DNA of 64,000 nt from Fodinibius halophilus (GTDB lineage Bacteria; Bacteroidota; Rhodothermia; Balneolales; Balneolaceae), in contig NZ_JAALLS010000002.1 of the NCBI RefSeq assembly GCF_011059105.1, positions 62,001 to 126,000 of the forward strand, given 5' to 3'. How positions within the stretch are numbered: position 1 is the first letter of the stretch; each line of letters starts with the position of its first letter. This document shows, one piece after another, positions 25,721-35,764 of the stretch. Below the pieces are notes generated by a model. That model did not search any database. It worked only from the letters and a program-made list of their open reading frames with translations, and was not told the DNA's origin. The position numbers and the translations under genes are program-made.

Positions 25721-28603
25721 TTACTTTTCATCACCGGTTGTGGAGGTATTTTCTTTGACCTCTTTAAGGATGTCCCCCTTTTCAGAGACATCAACCACAT
25801 CATAGCCCAATTTCTTCAACTTGGGACGATGCGTTTTTGCATCACCAACCACCAAGATATACATCTTACCGGTATCAATATGCTTTTTCGCCAGCTTATT
25901 GATCTCTTTTTTGGTAATAGAATCAATGATTTCGCGCTGTTTGTCTACAAACGATTTATCAAGATCGTAGTGGACAATCTCCTGCAGGAATCCGGCCTTT
26001 TGCCACGGAGTTTCATAACTGCGGGCATCACGCTGACCAATAGAGTTACGCATAAAGCTGAGCTCTTCATCGGTGATTCCATTCTTATGGAAATCATTCA
26101 TCTCTTTCATAAACTCATATACCGCACTGTCGGTCGCCGCTGCTTTTACGCCAGCTTGAGCTGTAAACGGTCCGGGAGTATCACCGGAACGGAATCCGGT
26201 ACGCGCGCCATAGGTCCATCCTTTATCTTCACGAAGATTTAAGTTGATACGGCTGTTAAACGCTCCACCGAGATTATAATTCATAAGCGTTGATTTAAAG
26301 TACTCGCCCGTTGCATCATACGTCATATCTGTCATGTAGCCAATACGAATCTGCGATTGCGGGGCATTGGCTTTATCAACAAGGTAAACCTTGGTGTTTT
26401 CGTTTGCCTTGGGTTCAGGAAGCTCGGGCAGATCAACACCTTTGGTCTCCCAGTTTTTCAAGAAATCCAGTTCAGACAAGATTTCATTCTTTTTAATATC
26501 ACCAACAACAACCAGCTCTGAGAGCTCCGGCGCATAATATTTTTCGTAGAAAGACTTCACATCATCTAACGTAATACGTTGCACTGTTTCTTCAATACCA
26601 CTCGAAGGAACCGAATAGATATGCTTATCACCATAGAGCAGGCGGTTATATACTTGACTGGCAATAGCAGCAGGGTCTTTGTACGAGGATTGAATACCCT
26701 CAATTTGTTGCTTTTTAACCCGGGCAAAATCGGTAGAATCGAAGGCGGGACGATAAAGAACCTCTTCTACCAGCTCCAGGGTTGGTTTCAGATTCTTTTT
26801 AAGTGCTCGTACATTGAGACTAGTACTACTTTTAGAGGCGGAGACACTAACAGAACTTCCTAGTTTGCGAAGTTCTTCCTGTATCTCTTCTGCACTATAG
26901 TTTTCCGTAGATTCATTCAGCATTGACGCTGTTAATGAAGCTAACCCTGCTTTAGTAGAGTGATTTATATCGAGTCGATGTCCACCATTAATAGTGAGCT
27001 GAAGGTTTACTACCGGAATTTCATTATACGAAGTTCCGATAACTTCAATTCCGTTATCCATCTTTGTTTCCCAGAAATCAGGTACACTTACCAGCGGTGC
27101 AGGTCCTGCCTTTGGCTTTTTACTGCGATCGAAGTTATCGCCTGTGGGTCGGGTATATTCCAGTCCGGAATAGTCTGTTGTGGGATATGGATTTTCGCCT
27201 TCTTTTTTGGGCGTATAGTTATCAGCCTTGGCCGGTTTTGTATCTTCATTAGGCAGTACGCTTTGAATTACCGCTGGGTTTCCTTTGATATACTTTTTAT
27301 ACACACGCATGATATCTTCTTTGGTAACCGAGCGATAACGTTCCAGGTCGTTTTTGATAAAATCCGGATTATCTGCAAAGGTCTCGTAGCTGGCTAATTG
27401 CGAAACCTTACCACTTACACTGGCTAACCCATTAATAAAGTCTGATTCATATGAAGCCTTAATCTTCTGCAGATCCTCATCAGAAACCCCATCTTTTTCA
27501 AAGTCTTTCAGGATTTGCCGCATCTCTGCTTCAAAATCAGACAGCGTTTGTCCGGGGAATGGCAGTACAAACATGGTAAACTCACCGGCCAGTTCACTGG
27601 TATTATTGAATGCAGAGGCTTGTATCGCTTTTCGAGGCTTTACAAATTTCTTATAAAAATAGGAGCTTTTGCCGGTACCTAATATCTGTGCTAAAAAATC
27701 GAGCGCAGGTTCATCTTTGTGATACTGTGGCACCGTGGGGAAGGTGTATAACAGGGCCGGGAAGCGAATATTATCATCTACATAAGACACATAGCGATCT
27801 TTGTCGATGCTAACCGGATCTAATGTCATATCCTTTACTTCGGGTCCGCGAGGAATAACACCAAAGTATTTTTCTACTTTATCAACAACTTCTTCGGGAT
27901 TTACGTCTCCACCAATAGTCAGGGTAGCATTATTGGGACCATAATAGCGCAGGAAGAACTTCTTCAGATCTGTAACCTCTACGCGATCCAGGTCTTTCAG
28001 CTTACCGATCGTCAACCACGAATAGGGGTGACCATAGGGATACAAAGACTCAGCATTTAATTCTCTCCATCGACCGTAGGCACGGTTATCATAGTTTTGT
28101 TGCTTCTCATTTTTTACCGTAGCCCGCTGTACTTCAAACTTTTTCTGCGTTACCGCATCTAAAAAGAAACCCATACGATCTGATTCCAGCCACAACATTA
28201 CATCCAGCTGGTTAGAGGGGACAGTCTCAAAATAGTTAGTACGATCACGATTGGTAGTACCGTTAAGCGTACCGCCGGCCTCCGTAATGATCTTAAAATG
28301 TTCTTCGTCTTCAACATTCTCAGATCCCTGGAACATCATATGCTCAAAGAAGTGAGCAAAACCCGACTTGCCCAATTCTTCGCGGGCAGAACCTACATGA
28401 TAGGTTACATCAACATGTACAAGAGGATCGGAATGATCTTCATGAATAATGAGAGTGAGACCATTATCCAGCTCATACTTTTCATAGGGGATGGCGATTT
28501 CGTCCCCCTTCTGATCGACTTTCTCGATAAGTTTCGTCTGGGCAAAGCCAATGCTCTGAATAAGCAGTAGCCCTACAACCAACAGTGAACTAAATTTTTT
28601 CAT
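25721..28603 (-). CDS. M16-family zinc metalloprotease, two-domain
   Basis: A 960-residue secreted or periplasmic M16 peptidase with a signal peptide (residues 1-21, cleavage near GFAQ). The N-terminal catalytic half has the inverted zinc motif HFFEH (His84, Glu87, His88) and the third ligand Glu166 in KNEKQQNYDN. The C-terminal half (about 500-900) is the non-catalytic homologue found in PqqL-like and related proteins; it lacks the HxxEH. It has an acidic, Thr-rich tail. It likely degrades small peptides in the envelope. It is transcribed alone. Confidence 0.93.
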   Translation of the reverse strand: MKKFSSLLVVGLLLIQSIGFAQTKLIEKVDQKGDEIAIPYEKYELDNGLTLIIHEDHSDPLVHVDVTYHVGSAREELGKSGFAHFFEHMMFQGSENVEDEEHFKIITEAGGTLNGTTNRDRTNYFETVPSNQLDVMLWLESDRMGFFLDAVTQKKFEVQRATVKNEKQQNYDNRAYGRWRELNAESLYPYGHPYSWLTIGKLKDLDRVEVTDLKKFFLRYYGPNNATLTIGGDVNPEEVVDKVEKYFGVIPRGPEVKDMTLDPVSIDKDRYVSYVDDNIRFPALLYTFPTVPQYHKDEPALDFLAQILGTGKSSYFYKKFVKPRKAIQASAFNNTSELAGEFTMFVLPFPGQTLSDFEAEMRQILKDFEKDGVSDEDLQKIKASYESDFINGLASVSGKVSQLASYETFADNPDFIKNDLERYRSVTKEDIMRVYKKYIKGNPAVIQSVLPNEDTKPAKADNYTPKKEGENPYPTTDYSGLEYTRPTGDNFDRSKKPKAGPAPLVSVPDFWETKMDNGIEVIGTSYNEIPVVNLQLTINGGHRLDINHSTKAGLASLTASMLNESTENYSAEEIQEELRKLGSSVSVSASKSSTSLNVRALKKNLKPTLELVEEVLYRPAFDSTDFARVKKQQIEGIQSSYKDPAAIASQVYNRLLYGDKHIYSVPSSGIEETVQRITLDDVKSFYEKYYAPELSELVVVGDIKKNEILSELDFLKNWETKGVDLPELPEPKANENTKVYLVDKANAPQSQIRIGYMTDMTYDATGEYFKSTLMNYNLGGAFNSRINLNLREDKGWTYGARTGFRSGDTPGPFTAQAGVKAAATDSAVYEFMKEMNDFHKNGITDEELSFMRNSIGQRDARSYETPWQKAGFLQEIVHYDLDKSFVDKQREIIDSITKKEINKLAKKHIDTGKMYILVVGDAKTHRPKLKKLGYDVVDVSEKGDILKEVKENTSTTGDEK

Positions 28604-28935
28604 TATAAAAGGATTAATTGAACATTAGTTTAATGGAGAAACGACCGTTTTAAAAATCTACCTCTCCAAAAATAGTCTATTACGTAAATAGTAATAAAAA
28701 GTTTAGCCAAAGATAGGTTTATTTTGTTTTTCTAATCTAATAGAACATACTATTCCTACCCCCTCTTGCAGATGATGTCATACACCTTATAAAAGAAAGT
28801 AACTATAGCTCTTGACAAATCCATTAAAGTAATACGATACATCTACCGATAAATAGAGTAAAGCAGCAGTATAAACAAACTATTTGGCATTCTTTCTCGT
28901 TACCATTTTTTGTATCTTATACTTAATTCATTTCT
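28604..28935. other. Intergenic region between divergent genes
   Basis: 332 AT-rich bases hold the promoters of the M16 protease and hemolysin III genes. No gene or clear hairpin is visible. Confidence 0.5.
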
Positions 28936-29589
28936 ATGAAACAGTTTACCAAATATATACGCGAACCCGTTAACAGTATTACCCATGGGATAGGAGCCAT
29001 TTTATCTCTGGTGGGGTTGCTGTTTTTACTCTATGAGGCAATCACCCTTGGCTCTGTGAGCCAGATTGTTGCGTTTTCTATGTTTGGTCTCAGTATGTTC
29101 TTGTTATATACAGCGAGTTCACTTTATCACGCTCTGCCTGCAAAAGAGAAAACCCTGGAACTATTTCGCAAGCTCGATCATAGCATGATCTATGTACTCA
29201 TTGCCGGTACCTATACCCCTATCTGTTTACTTGTGTTGGATGGCAGCTGGAAATGGGGCCTGTTTTCTACCATTTGGAGTTTAGCAGTTATTGGTATCAT
29301 CAAAAAGTTTTTATGGATGAACGCTCCCCGATGGCTTTCAACTGTATTTTACCTGGTGATGGGATGGCTGGCCGTTATCATGTTTCCCACACTTCTTGAA
29401 AAACTACCCTTGGCTTTTCTCATCTGGATAGGATTGGGAGGCCTTGCCTACACATTGGGCGCCGTCATTTATGGTATCAAAAAGCCCGATCCCATTCCCA
29501 ATATTTTTGGATTCCACGAAATTTGGCATCTCTTTGTAATGGCCGGCACTTTTTCGCATTTCTGGGCTATCTACTGGTACCTTTCCTAA
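28936..29589 (+). CDS. Hemolysin III family (PAQR-type) membrane protein
   Basis: A 217-residue protein with seven predicted membrane helices. Family landmarks are EPVNSITHGIGAILSLVGLL at the N terminus, LYHALPAKEKTLELFRKLDH, IYVLIAGTYTPICLLVLDG and the C-terminal FGFHEIWHLFVMAGTFSHF. The conserved His residues are present. Homologues are linked to membrane homeostasis; despite the name, haemolytic activity is not implied. Confidence 0.93.
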   Translation: MKQFTKYIREPVNSITHGIGAILSLVGLLFLLYEAITLGSVSQIVAFSMFGLSMFLLYTASSLYHALPAKEKTLELFRKLDHSMIYVLIAGTYTPICLLVLDGSWKWGLFSTIWSLAVIGIIKKFLWMNAPRWLSTVFYLVMGWLAVIMFPTLLEKLPLAFLIWIGLGGLAYTLGAVIYGIKKPDPIPNIFGFHEIWHLFVMAGTFSHFWAIYWYLS

Positions 29590-29717
29590 AGCAGGGTATT
29601 AATAAATAATACATTCCACCTTAAGTATTGCTTCCCTTTAAAATATGTAGTTTTTTAAACTCATATTTTTACCCCCTATAAATCACCTGTTAATACCTTA
29701 TTCCATCACCTTAAAAG

Positions 29718-31370
29718 ATGCCCCTGTATATCAGAACTATTGCAATACTTACTGTTATGCTATCAATACTACCCATCTCTTCTACACTCCGGGCACAGTC
29801 TCAACATGCGATCTCTTTCAATCCCGATGTAGAAAAGCCATACCAGTATGAAGTTCAGTTAAAAGTTTCAAGAAGCAGTAGCCGGTATTTTAACCTCCGC
29901 AATAAGCTAACGTTTTCTAAAATTGACAAGGGATACCGGCTCACTGAAACAATTAATAAATTCTCCATACTCTCCGGGGGTAAACTAAAGTTCACCCTTT
30001 CAGCACCTTTTCCAGATAAATCCAAACTTCAAAAAACGCAGAAGCTTCTAAAAAATATCAGGCTCACCAGGCAGCTGGACAAAAAGGGAGCTCCTCTTGG
30101 GCCCTGGGATTACTCATTTGGCAACGGTTCAAACGCGATGAATCCTGAGGAAAAGAACAAAACAACTAAACTACTGGGCATGTTTAGTCGGCAGTTGCAA
30201 CCCTTTTACACCAATAAAACACTAACCAAAGATACTGAATTTAGCCGCCGTACCCTGGCACCCGCTTTTTTTCAAAAAAATGACAGCACCTACTATCGCA
30301 CAGACTATAGTGTTTTACGAAAAACAGACCGTACCACTATTCTTAGTTATAATCGCATGCCCGAATCAATTAAAAAAGGGCAGCGGCAATCCAACATCCA
30401 AATTGAAGGGATGGTTGTCGTTGAAAATAAAACAGGTATGCTACTGCATCGCCGCGAGCTGCTAAAAGGCTTTGACTTGATGAAATACCAGCTGGTGATT
30501 AATCGCAAGGATGTCCAAAGGCTCAGTTTTAATAATCCCTATTTAGATAGTAGTGGATTCATGGCCGACTTTAAACACTATAAAAAACTACCAGACACCC
30601 TGAATACAGAGCAAATTAAACGCTTGTATTCTAAACAAAATAAATTGCCAGACTCTTTTGAAAGTAAAGAAAAAGCAAAGCGCTATATCTATTCCCTACA
30701 GCCGTTTCTCTACTATCGTAAATACCGCTACACCCAAAGCGGACAGTTGCTTTATAAAAATATTGACAACACCCCCTTTATCAGCGGACATATAAAAGGG
30801 CTTAAAGGATTTAATAAAAGTGGGGAGCACTTATTCACTTCTGAATTTTCAAAAGATGAACACCCATTTACTGTTCCCCAGGGAACTAACAAAGGAGTTA
30901 GAAGAATTCCGGGCGCCCAATTTATAATTCCTGATGCAACCGACTCAGTACGTGGTTCTCTGGTATTCCATACAGAAGTCGGAACCCAGGCTCAGAAACT
31001 TACCAAAAGAGATGTGGGCAAGAAGCTTGATCTGCCAAATATGCATTTTAAAATAATAGCATGGAACGACAGCAGCATTACCTACCTCGGTTTTGGAGGC
31101 CTTAACTTTTATGACAATAACAACAATATACTCTTACCCAAAAAAGCCACAACTATTAACCATTATATCCCTCAGCTTACCTCCCTTTTGGATAAACCGG
31201 CCGATAAATTAACACATGATGATTTCCTGCTGTATTCAAACATCGACGGATTTCCTGATTACCTCCCTCATCATACTGTACATTTTGGGCGCCCTGTAGC
31301 ATACATAAAGCTCTATGTTCCAGAACAGGTGCATCCTGTAAACCGAACGTTTACTATTGATAAGAAGTAG
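29718..31370 (+). CDS. Exported protein of unknown function
   Basis: A 550-residue protein with a signal peptide (residues 1-27, cleavage likely after TLRAQ). No family was recognised. It is rich in beta-forming and basic segments, without transmembrane helices or Cys clusters. A C-terminal region around residues 400-540 contains KLDLPNMHFKIIAWNDSSIT, a beta-sandwich-like stretch. It lies 119 bp upstream of the large metalloprotease-propeller gene on the same strand, so the two may be expressed together. Confidence 0.65.
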   Translation: MPLYIRTIAILTVMLSILPISSTLRAQSQHAISFNPDVEKPYQYEVQLKVSRSSSRYFNLRNKLTFSKIDKGYRLTETINKFSILSGGKLKFTLSAPFPDKSKLQKTQKLLKNIRLTRQLDKKGAPLGPWDYSFGNGSNAMNPEEKNKTTKLLGMFSRQLQPFYTNKTLTKDTEFSRRTLAPAFFQKNDSTYYRTDYSVLRKTDRTTILSYNRMPESIKKGQRQSNIQIEGMVVVENKTGMLLHRRELLKGFDLMKYQLVINRKDVQRLSFNNPYLDSSGFMADFKHYKKLPDTLNTEQIKRLYSKQNKLPDSFESKEKAKRYIYSLQPFLYYRKYRYTQSGQLLYKNIDNTPFISGHIKGLKGFNKSGEHLFTSEFSKDEHPFTVPQGTNKGVRRIPGAQFIIPDATDSVRGSLVFHTEVGTQAQKLTKRDVGKKLDLPNMHFKIIAWNDSSITYLGFGGLNFYDNNNNILLPKKATTINHYIPQLTSLLDKPADKLTHDDFLLYSNIDGFPDYLPHHTVHFGRPVAYIKLYVPEQVHPVNRTFTIDKK

Positions 31371-31489
31371 ATCTCTCTTCAGTAGTAGTACTTTAAAAGA
31401 AAATAGATATTTCAGCTTTATTTGATCATTATTCTATCGTACTATTATTGGCGTAACCATAACAACTGTTTTGACTATTTGGGAAATGT

Positions 31490-34372
31490 ATGCGTAAGAT
31501 TATTGGAATTCTTTTTCTGCTAATTTTAGGAATAAATTGTCAATCGGCTTTTGCCCAACTGTACCCTACCCAATATCGCCCACCACAGCAAAACTGGCAC
31601 GCCCTTACTACCGATCATTTTAAAATCATTTATAACCAGGAAAATGATTCTTCAGCATTAGTAACTGCTCAACTGTTGGAAGATCAATATACCTCAATTC
31701 AACAATTGGTAGGTGGAGAGCTTTCTAACTTTCCTGTTGTACTTAACAACTATAATGATCGATCTAACGGTTTTGTTAATCCCTTTAATTTCCGGTCAGA
31801 AATCGAACTACCACCTATTAAAAGTAAAAGTATGAACCCACGTACCGGGGGATGGCTCCAAAACGTAGCCCCTCACGAGCTGGTTCATGCTATGCAGTTT
31901 AGCAATTTAGGAGATTATAATATTCCGCAGCTAGTCAGCCTTTTTTCACCCGATCTTGCTCGATCTTTTCACGGTGCCATTCCAGCGGGTATCGTTGAGG
32001 GTATTGCGGTACATCACGAATCAGAGGGTATTACAGATAATGGAGGACGAGGAAATTATCCCTTCTTTACCAATCGTTTTAATGCCATATTCAAGAGCAA
32101 TCAACGATGGTCAATGGGCCAACATATACACTATTCCAGCAACACGCGTCCCTTTGACAGACATTACATTGGGGGCTATGAATTTACCTCATGGCTGCAC
32201 AACAAATATGGGCCTGCAACCAACAAAGAAGCACTGGACTTCTATATGGATTGGCCGTTCCTCGGTTATGGGGTAGCTCTTCGTCATGCTACGGGACAAT
32301 GGCCAGGGCAGTTGTATAATAAATTCGAAAAAACGCATAGCCAGGAATTAAAAGGTGCTACTGCATCCGATCAGCAGGTTATACATCCCCATTTACCCTA
32401 CAAAGGCAGAAAAATTCGCCGACCTAAATGGTTAAGCAGTTCAAAACTTATTTTTTACGGATCATTCTATAATAAACGGCCCGGCTTTTATTCCTACAAC
32501 CTACAAACAGATCAGCTAAATCAGCTACTTGTTACCAATACCGTTAATGACTATAACTATAGCCTCTCTGCCGATCGGTCGCGAATGGTCTATAGCTATT
32601 ATGAGGCAGATCCGATTTATGACCGAACCTCTAAAGCTGAACTTGTTCAATATCATTTTGCAAGTAACAAGAAAGAACAACTTACCCAGCAGGCCCGATA
32701 CTATGCCCCCGTTTTTTTTAAAGATGATCTATTAGCATTACAAACAGCACCGGCTTCATCTCGTCTTGTATCTCTTAATTCTCCCGTGATTTCCAATTCC
32801 AAAACCAAAATCATAGCGGAAAACAAGGAATATGAAATTAAAGCAGTTGCTACTAATCCAAAGAATAGTTCACTAGCTATTGTAGCAAATAAAAACGGAC
32901 TTCAAGCACTTTGGATTACCTCCCGCGAATCTCTGGAGAATACGCTTGAGGAAGCTCCTGATATTGCATTAGATGGGGGTTCGATTTTTGATCCCCAATG
33001 GCACCCGGATGGAAACAAATTACTTTTCAGCAGCGATGCCTCCGGTAGTTTTCAGCTCTATGAATATAATTTGAGCAGCAAAACCACCATCCAAATAACA
33101 AAAAATGGGTACAACGCCTTTGAGGGAAGTTATAGTCCTGATGGCAACCGAATAGCTTTTATTCAACAGGTAAAAAATGAGCAGCTTCCTGTTGTACTAT
33201 CCCGTTCGAACTTTTTTGATAAAGCCGTTAATAAAACAAAAGGGCAATACAATGCCTTAAATAAAAGCAGGCTCAACAGTTCAACAATATCAGATTCTAT
33301 AAAGACCAAATCCTCAGAATGGCCACGCACCTCTTACAGCCCGGGGATAAGTTGGCTAAAACCCCGAACCTTTTTACCTGTTTTTGAAGAAGTTTCAAAC
33401 CAGGATGTATATCAATGGGGCCTGGAATTTCATAGTACCAATACTTTGTCCAATCAATCATATTCTGCAGAAGTAACCCTATTAGAAAAGCGGACATGGT
33501 ATGATCTAAGTTATCAGAACAAAACCTTTTATCCCGGTTTTAAAGCCAGTCTTTATAACAGACCGGATTACCGATTCTTTTCTCTTTCTGGAAGTTTACA
33601 AAACCTGCCTTTTTTGCGACAAGAACGGGGCGGTTCTGTGAGTATCCCAATTTCAGTTACACTCAATAATAATATTTTTAGTACTGGTTTTTATATAGAA
33701 CCGGAAGTTCGGTATTCACAAATTAGATTTATTGACCTTTCCGGACATGAACTAACAACTGAGTTTGGCAATACCACTATTGGTAATATATATGGGCAGT
33801 TCAACTTTCGTCTGCAGCAAAACGCCAGAGATATTCAACCAAATTCCGGGGCTCTTATATATGGCGAACTGGAGCATTATCTGGGCAGTAAAGATATCAG
33901 CAAGGGAATAGATATCGACTTTATTGAACCTACGGGCTTTCAAGGAGGGTTATTTACCTATTTTTCTCCTTTGCGCAGGTGGAACCAGTCGCTGCGGCTA
34001 GGTATTAAAGGGATAACCCAAACAGCCCCCATATACAATAATCAAAATATTGTATCTAATGCTTTTTCAGATCCCGTTTTTTTAGCTTCAAATAATATTG
34101 TCAGTTTTAACAGCCGTTATACAATACCACTGTTTTTTGTGGATGACGGGGGATTCTTGCTTCCATTATATCTAAATAACCTGTACCTGGTTGGTTTTAC
34201 AGATACGGTCTTAGATCCTACTGCCAATAACTGGTATGAACAATCGCGTACTGTTTTTGGACTGGGGTTACGAGCTCGTTTTAGAATTTCAAATATGGCT
34301 ATCGACCTGGGGGTAGGATTGGGATATGAAGCAAGCAGAAATAAAACTCACATTTTTATCGGAGATTTTTAA
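31490..34372 (+). CDS. Exported MA-type metalloprotease fused to TolB-like propeller and outer-membrane barrel
   Basis: A 960-residue protein with a signal peptide (1-22). Residues 35-280 resemble peptidase family MA: HELVH at 129-133 with the third ligand Glu170 in VEGIAVHHE. A TolB/WD40-like beta-propeller follows at about 300-600, with repeats such as DPQWHPDGNKLLFSSDASGS and EGSYSPDGNRIAFI. Residues about 640-960 are rich in alternating aromatic/polar strands (GLEFHSTNTL, ALIYGELEHYLG, FGLGLRARFRISNMAIDLGV), as in BamA/D15-type outer-membrane barrels. The predicted product is a cell-surface protease on a barrel anchor; domain borders are by eye. Confidence 0.78.
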   Translation: MRKIIGILFLLILGINCQSAFAQLYPTQYRPPQQNWHALTTDHFKIIYNQENDSSALVTAQLLEDQYTSIQQLVGGELSNFPVVLNNYNDRSNGFVNPFNFRSEIELPPIKSKSMNPRTGGWLQNVAPHELVHAMQFSNLGDYNIPQLVSLFSPDLARSFHGAIPAGIVEGIAVHHESEGITDNGGRGNYPFFTNRFNAIFKSNQRWSMGQHIHYSSNTRPFDRHYIGGYEFTSWLHNKYGPATNKEALDFYMDWPFLGYGVALRHATGQWPGQLYNKFEKTHSQELKGATASDQQVIHPHLPYKGRKIRRPKWLSSSKLIFYGSFYNKRPGFYSYNLQTDQLNQLLVTNTVNDYNYSLSADRSRMVYSYYEADPIYDRTSKAELVQYHFASNKKEQLTQQARYYAPVFFKDDLLALQTAPASSRLVSLNSPVISNSKTKIIAENKEYEIKAVATNPKNSSLAIVANKNGLQALWITSRESLENTLEEAPDIALDGGSIFDPQWHPDGNKLLFSSDASGSFQLYEYNLSSKTTIQITKNGYNAFEGSYSPDGNRIAFIQQVKNEQLPVVLSRSNFFDKAVNKTKGQYNALNKSRLNSSTISDSIKTKSSEWPRTSYSPGISWLKPRTFLPVFEEVSNQDVYQWGLEFHSTNTLSNQSYSAEVTLLEKRTWYDLSYQNKTFYPGFKASLYNRPDYRFFSLSGSLQNLPFLRQERGGSVSIPISVTLNNNIFSTGFYIEPEVRYSQIRFIDLSGHELTTEFGNTTIGNIYGQFNFRLQQNARDIQPNSGALIYGELEHYLGSKDISKGIDIDFIEPTGFQGGLFTYFSPLRRWNQSLRLGIKGITQTAPIYNNQNIVSNAFSDPVFLASNNIVSFNSRYTIPLFFVDDGGFLLPLYLNNLYLVGFTDTVLDPTANNWYEQSRTVFGLGLRARFRISNMAIDLGVGLGYEASRNKTHIFIGDF

Positions 34373-34442
34373 CATTTTAGATATTGCTACTTTTCATCTG
34401 TAAAATAAACTATCACGTTTCAGCATTTACTGAATCTTTTTT

Positions 34443-35039
34443 ATGTCTTCATTCAACTTTATAACAGCTATTTGTCTCAGTTGTATTACTTTTATTACAG
34501 CAGTGGGATGTCAACAGGACAAACCTAAAAAACCCGAAGAACCAAACCCTGTACGTCGGAAAAGTCCCACTGCTATAGCAAGGGCCCTTCATCCCGAAAC
34601 CAATACCTATATCAAAATTACCTATGGACAACCTTCTAAAAGAGGGCGTGATATTTTTGGTAATATAGTAGCCTATAACGAAGTTTGGCGAACCGGAGCC
34701 AATGAAACTACAGAAATAACGACAACAGAAGATATTAGAATTGGGGGAAAAGAACTGGAGGCGGGTACTTACTCCTTTTTTACTATTCCGCGAAAAGATA
34801 GTGCATGGACTATCATTATTAATAGCCTCGTTGGCCAGTGGGGAGCTTTCGATTATAATAAAACGTACGATGTATTACGAGTAGAAGGAAATTCCCGAAT
34901 CAAAGACAAATCAACTGAAATATTTACACTCCAGTTTTCTGATATTAAGGATGACTCTACCAATATCGTTATGGAATGGGATCATACCGTTGTAAAAGTA
35001 CCGATTACATTTATAGAAAAAGATTCCACTTCTCCATAA
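34443..35039 (+). CDS. DUF2911 lipoprotein
   Basis: A 198-residue protein with a lipoprotein signal ending TAVGC (Cys23). The DUF2911 domain spans 40-190: KITYGQPSKRGRDIFGNIVA, VWRTGANETTEITTTEDIRI, LEAGTYSFFTIP and the closing MEWDHTVVKVPI. DUF2911 proteins are common in Bacteroidota and relatives and remain uncharacterised. It follows the large protease gene on the same strand by 70 bp. Confidence 0.9.
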   Translation: MSSFNFITAICLSCITFITAVGCQQDKPKKPEEPNPVRRKSPTAIARALHPETNTYIKITYGQPSKRGRDIFGNIVAYNEVWRTGANETTEITTTEDIRIGGKELEAGTYSFFTIPRKDSAWTIIINSLVGQWGAFDYNKTYDVLRVEGNSRIKDKSTEIFTLQFSDIKDDSTNIVMEWDHTVVKVPITFIEKDSTSP

Positions 35040-35063
35040 CCATCTGTCGCCAACAAATACCTA

Positions 35064-35405
35064 TTACTTCACTTTTGCCAGCAGATCATCAGGTACGGCA
35101 ATATCCATTCGCAATAACATAGAAGCGTGAGTTTTCCCCTGAGCATCAAGTTTTAAAGATACCGTTCCGCCTCCGCCCAAGCTTTCGTGTAATACAAAGT
35201 TAAGAGCACCAATGTTAGGGAGCTCATATCTCTTGACTTCTCCTTTACAAATATGCTTCATATGATCTTTTACCACTTCAGCCGTGAGCTTCTCTTTTAA
35301 AAATGGATAAAGATCCGGATGTCGTGCAATGATACCTACATTACTGCCATCTCCTTTATCCCCGCTTCGTCCGTGTGCAATATCAATGAGCTTAACCTTG
35401 GCCAT
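35064..35405 (-). CDS. Stand-alone AtuA-related ferredoxin-fold protein
   Basis: A 113-residue protein matching the C-terminal domain of AtuA-type proteins (acyclic terpene utilisation): LIDIAHGRSGDKGDGSNVGI at the start, then ALNFVLHESLGGGGTVSLKL. In many bacteria this domain is fused to a large DUF1446 N-terminal part; here it is alone, and no DUF1446 gene is nearby. The role is unknown, probably with an acyl-CoA-pathway partner encoded elsewhere. Confidence 0.85.
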   Translation of the reverse strand: MAKVKLIDIAHGRSGDKGDGSNVGIIARHPDLYPFLKEKLTAEVVKDHMKHICKGEVKRYELPNIGALNFVLHESLGGGGTVSLKLDAQGKTHASMLLRMDIAVPDDLLAKVK

Positions 35406-35764
35406 AGTAGTTGGTCTAAAAATTGCTTTTTTATTGTGCTAAAAGATAGACCGATGTTAGAGATCCCGCAAACGAAATTAATATTTTTTATGTAATTATA
35501 TCAGGTCTTTACACTGGATTCTATAATCCCTACTACCATAGTATCAGGTTAACTATTAGCTGCTTCGTGCACAGAATAGGACCCTTTATAATTGCGAATC
35601 TCGGTAAATGATTGGGAGAGTGTAACAATTGGCTTTCTTTTTCTCGCTTAGGTTTGGTTTATTGTTTACCGTTAGTGGAAGAAGAAAACATCGAAAGATT
35701 TTATAGTTGTTACACCTCTGCTAACCAACTAAAAACTGAAGTTACATCTCTAAAAATATTACCA
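35406..35764. other. Upstream region of fabF
   Basis: 359 bases hold the divergent promoters. An in-frame TTG at 35612 would extend fabF by 51 residues, but that extension does not match the family and is rejected. No acpP gene is present, although acpP often precedes fabF. Confidence 0.5.

Noticed and set aside
35612-35764. N-terminal extension of fabF from a TTG codon
   Set aside because: The extension has no family counterpart; the ATG at 35765 gives the standard FabF start.
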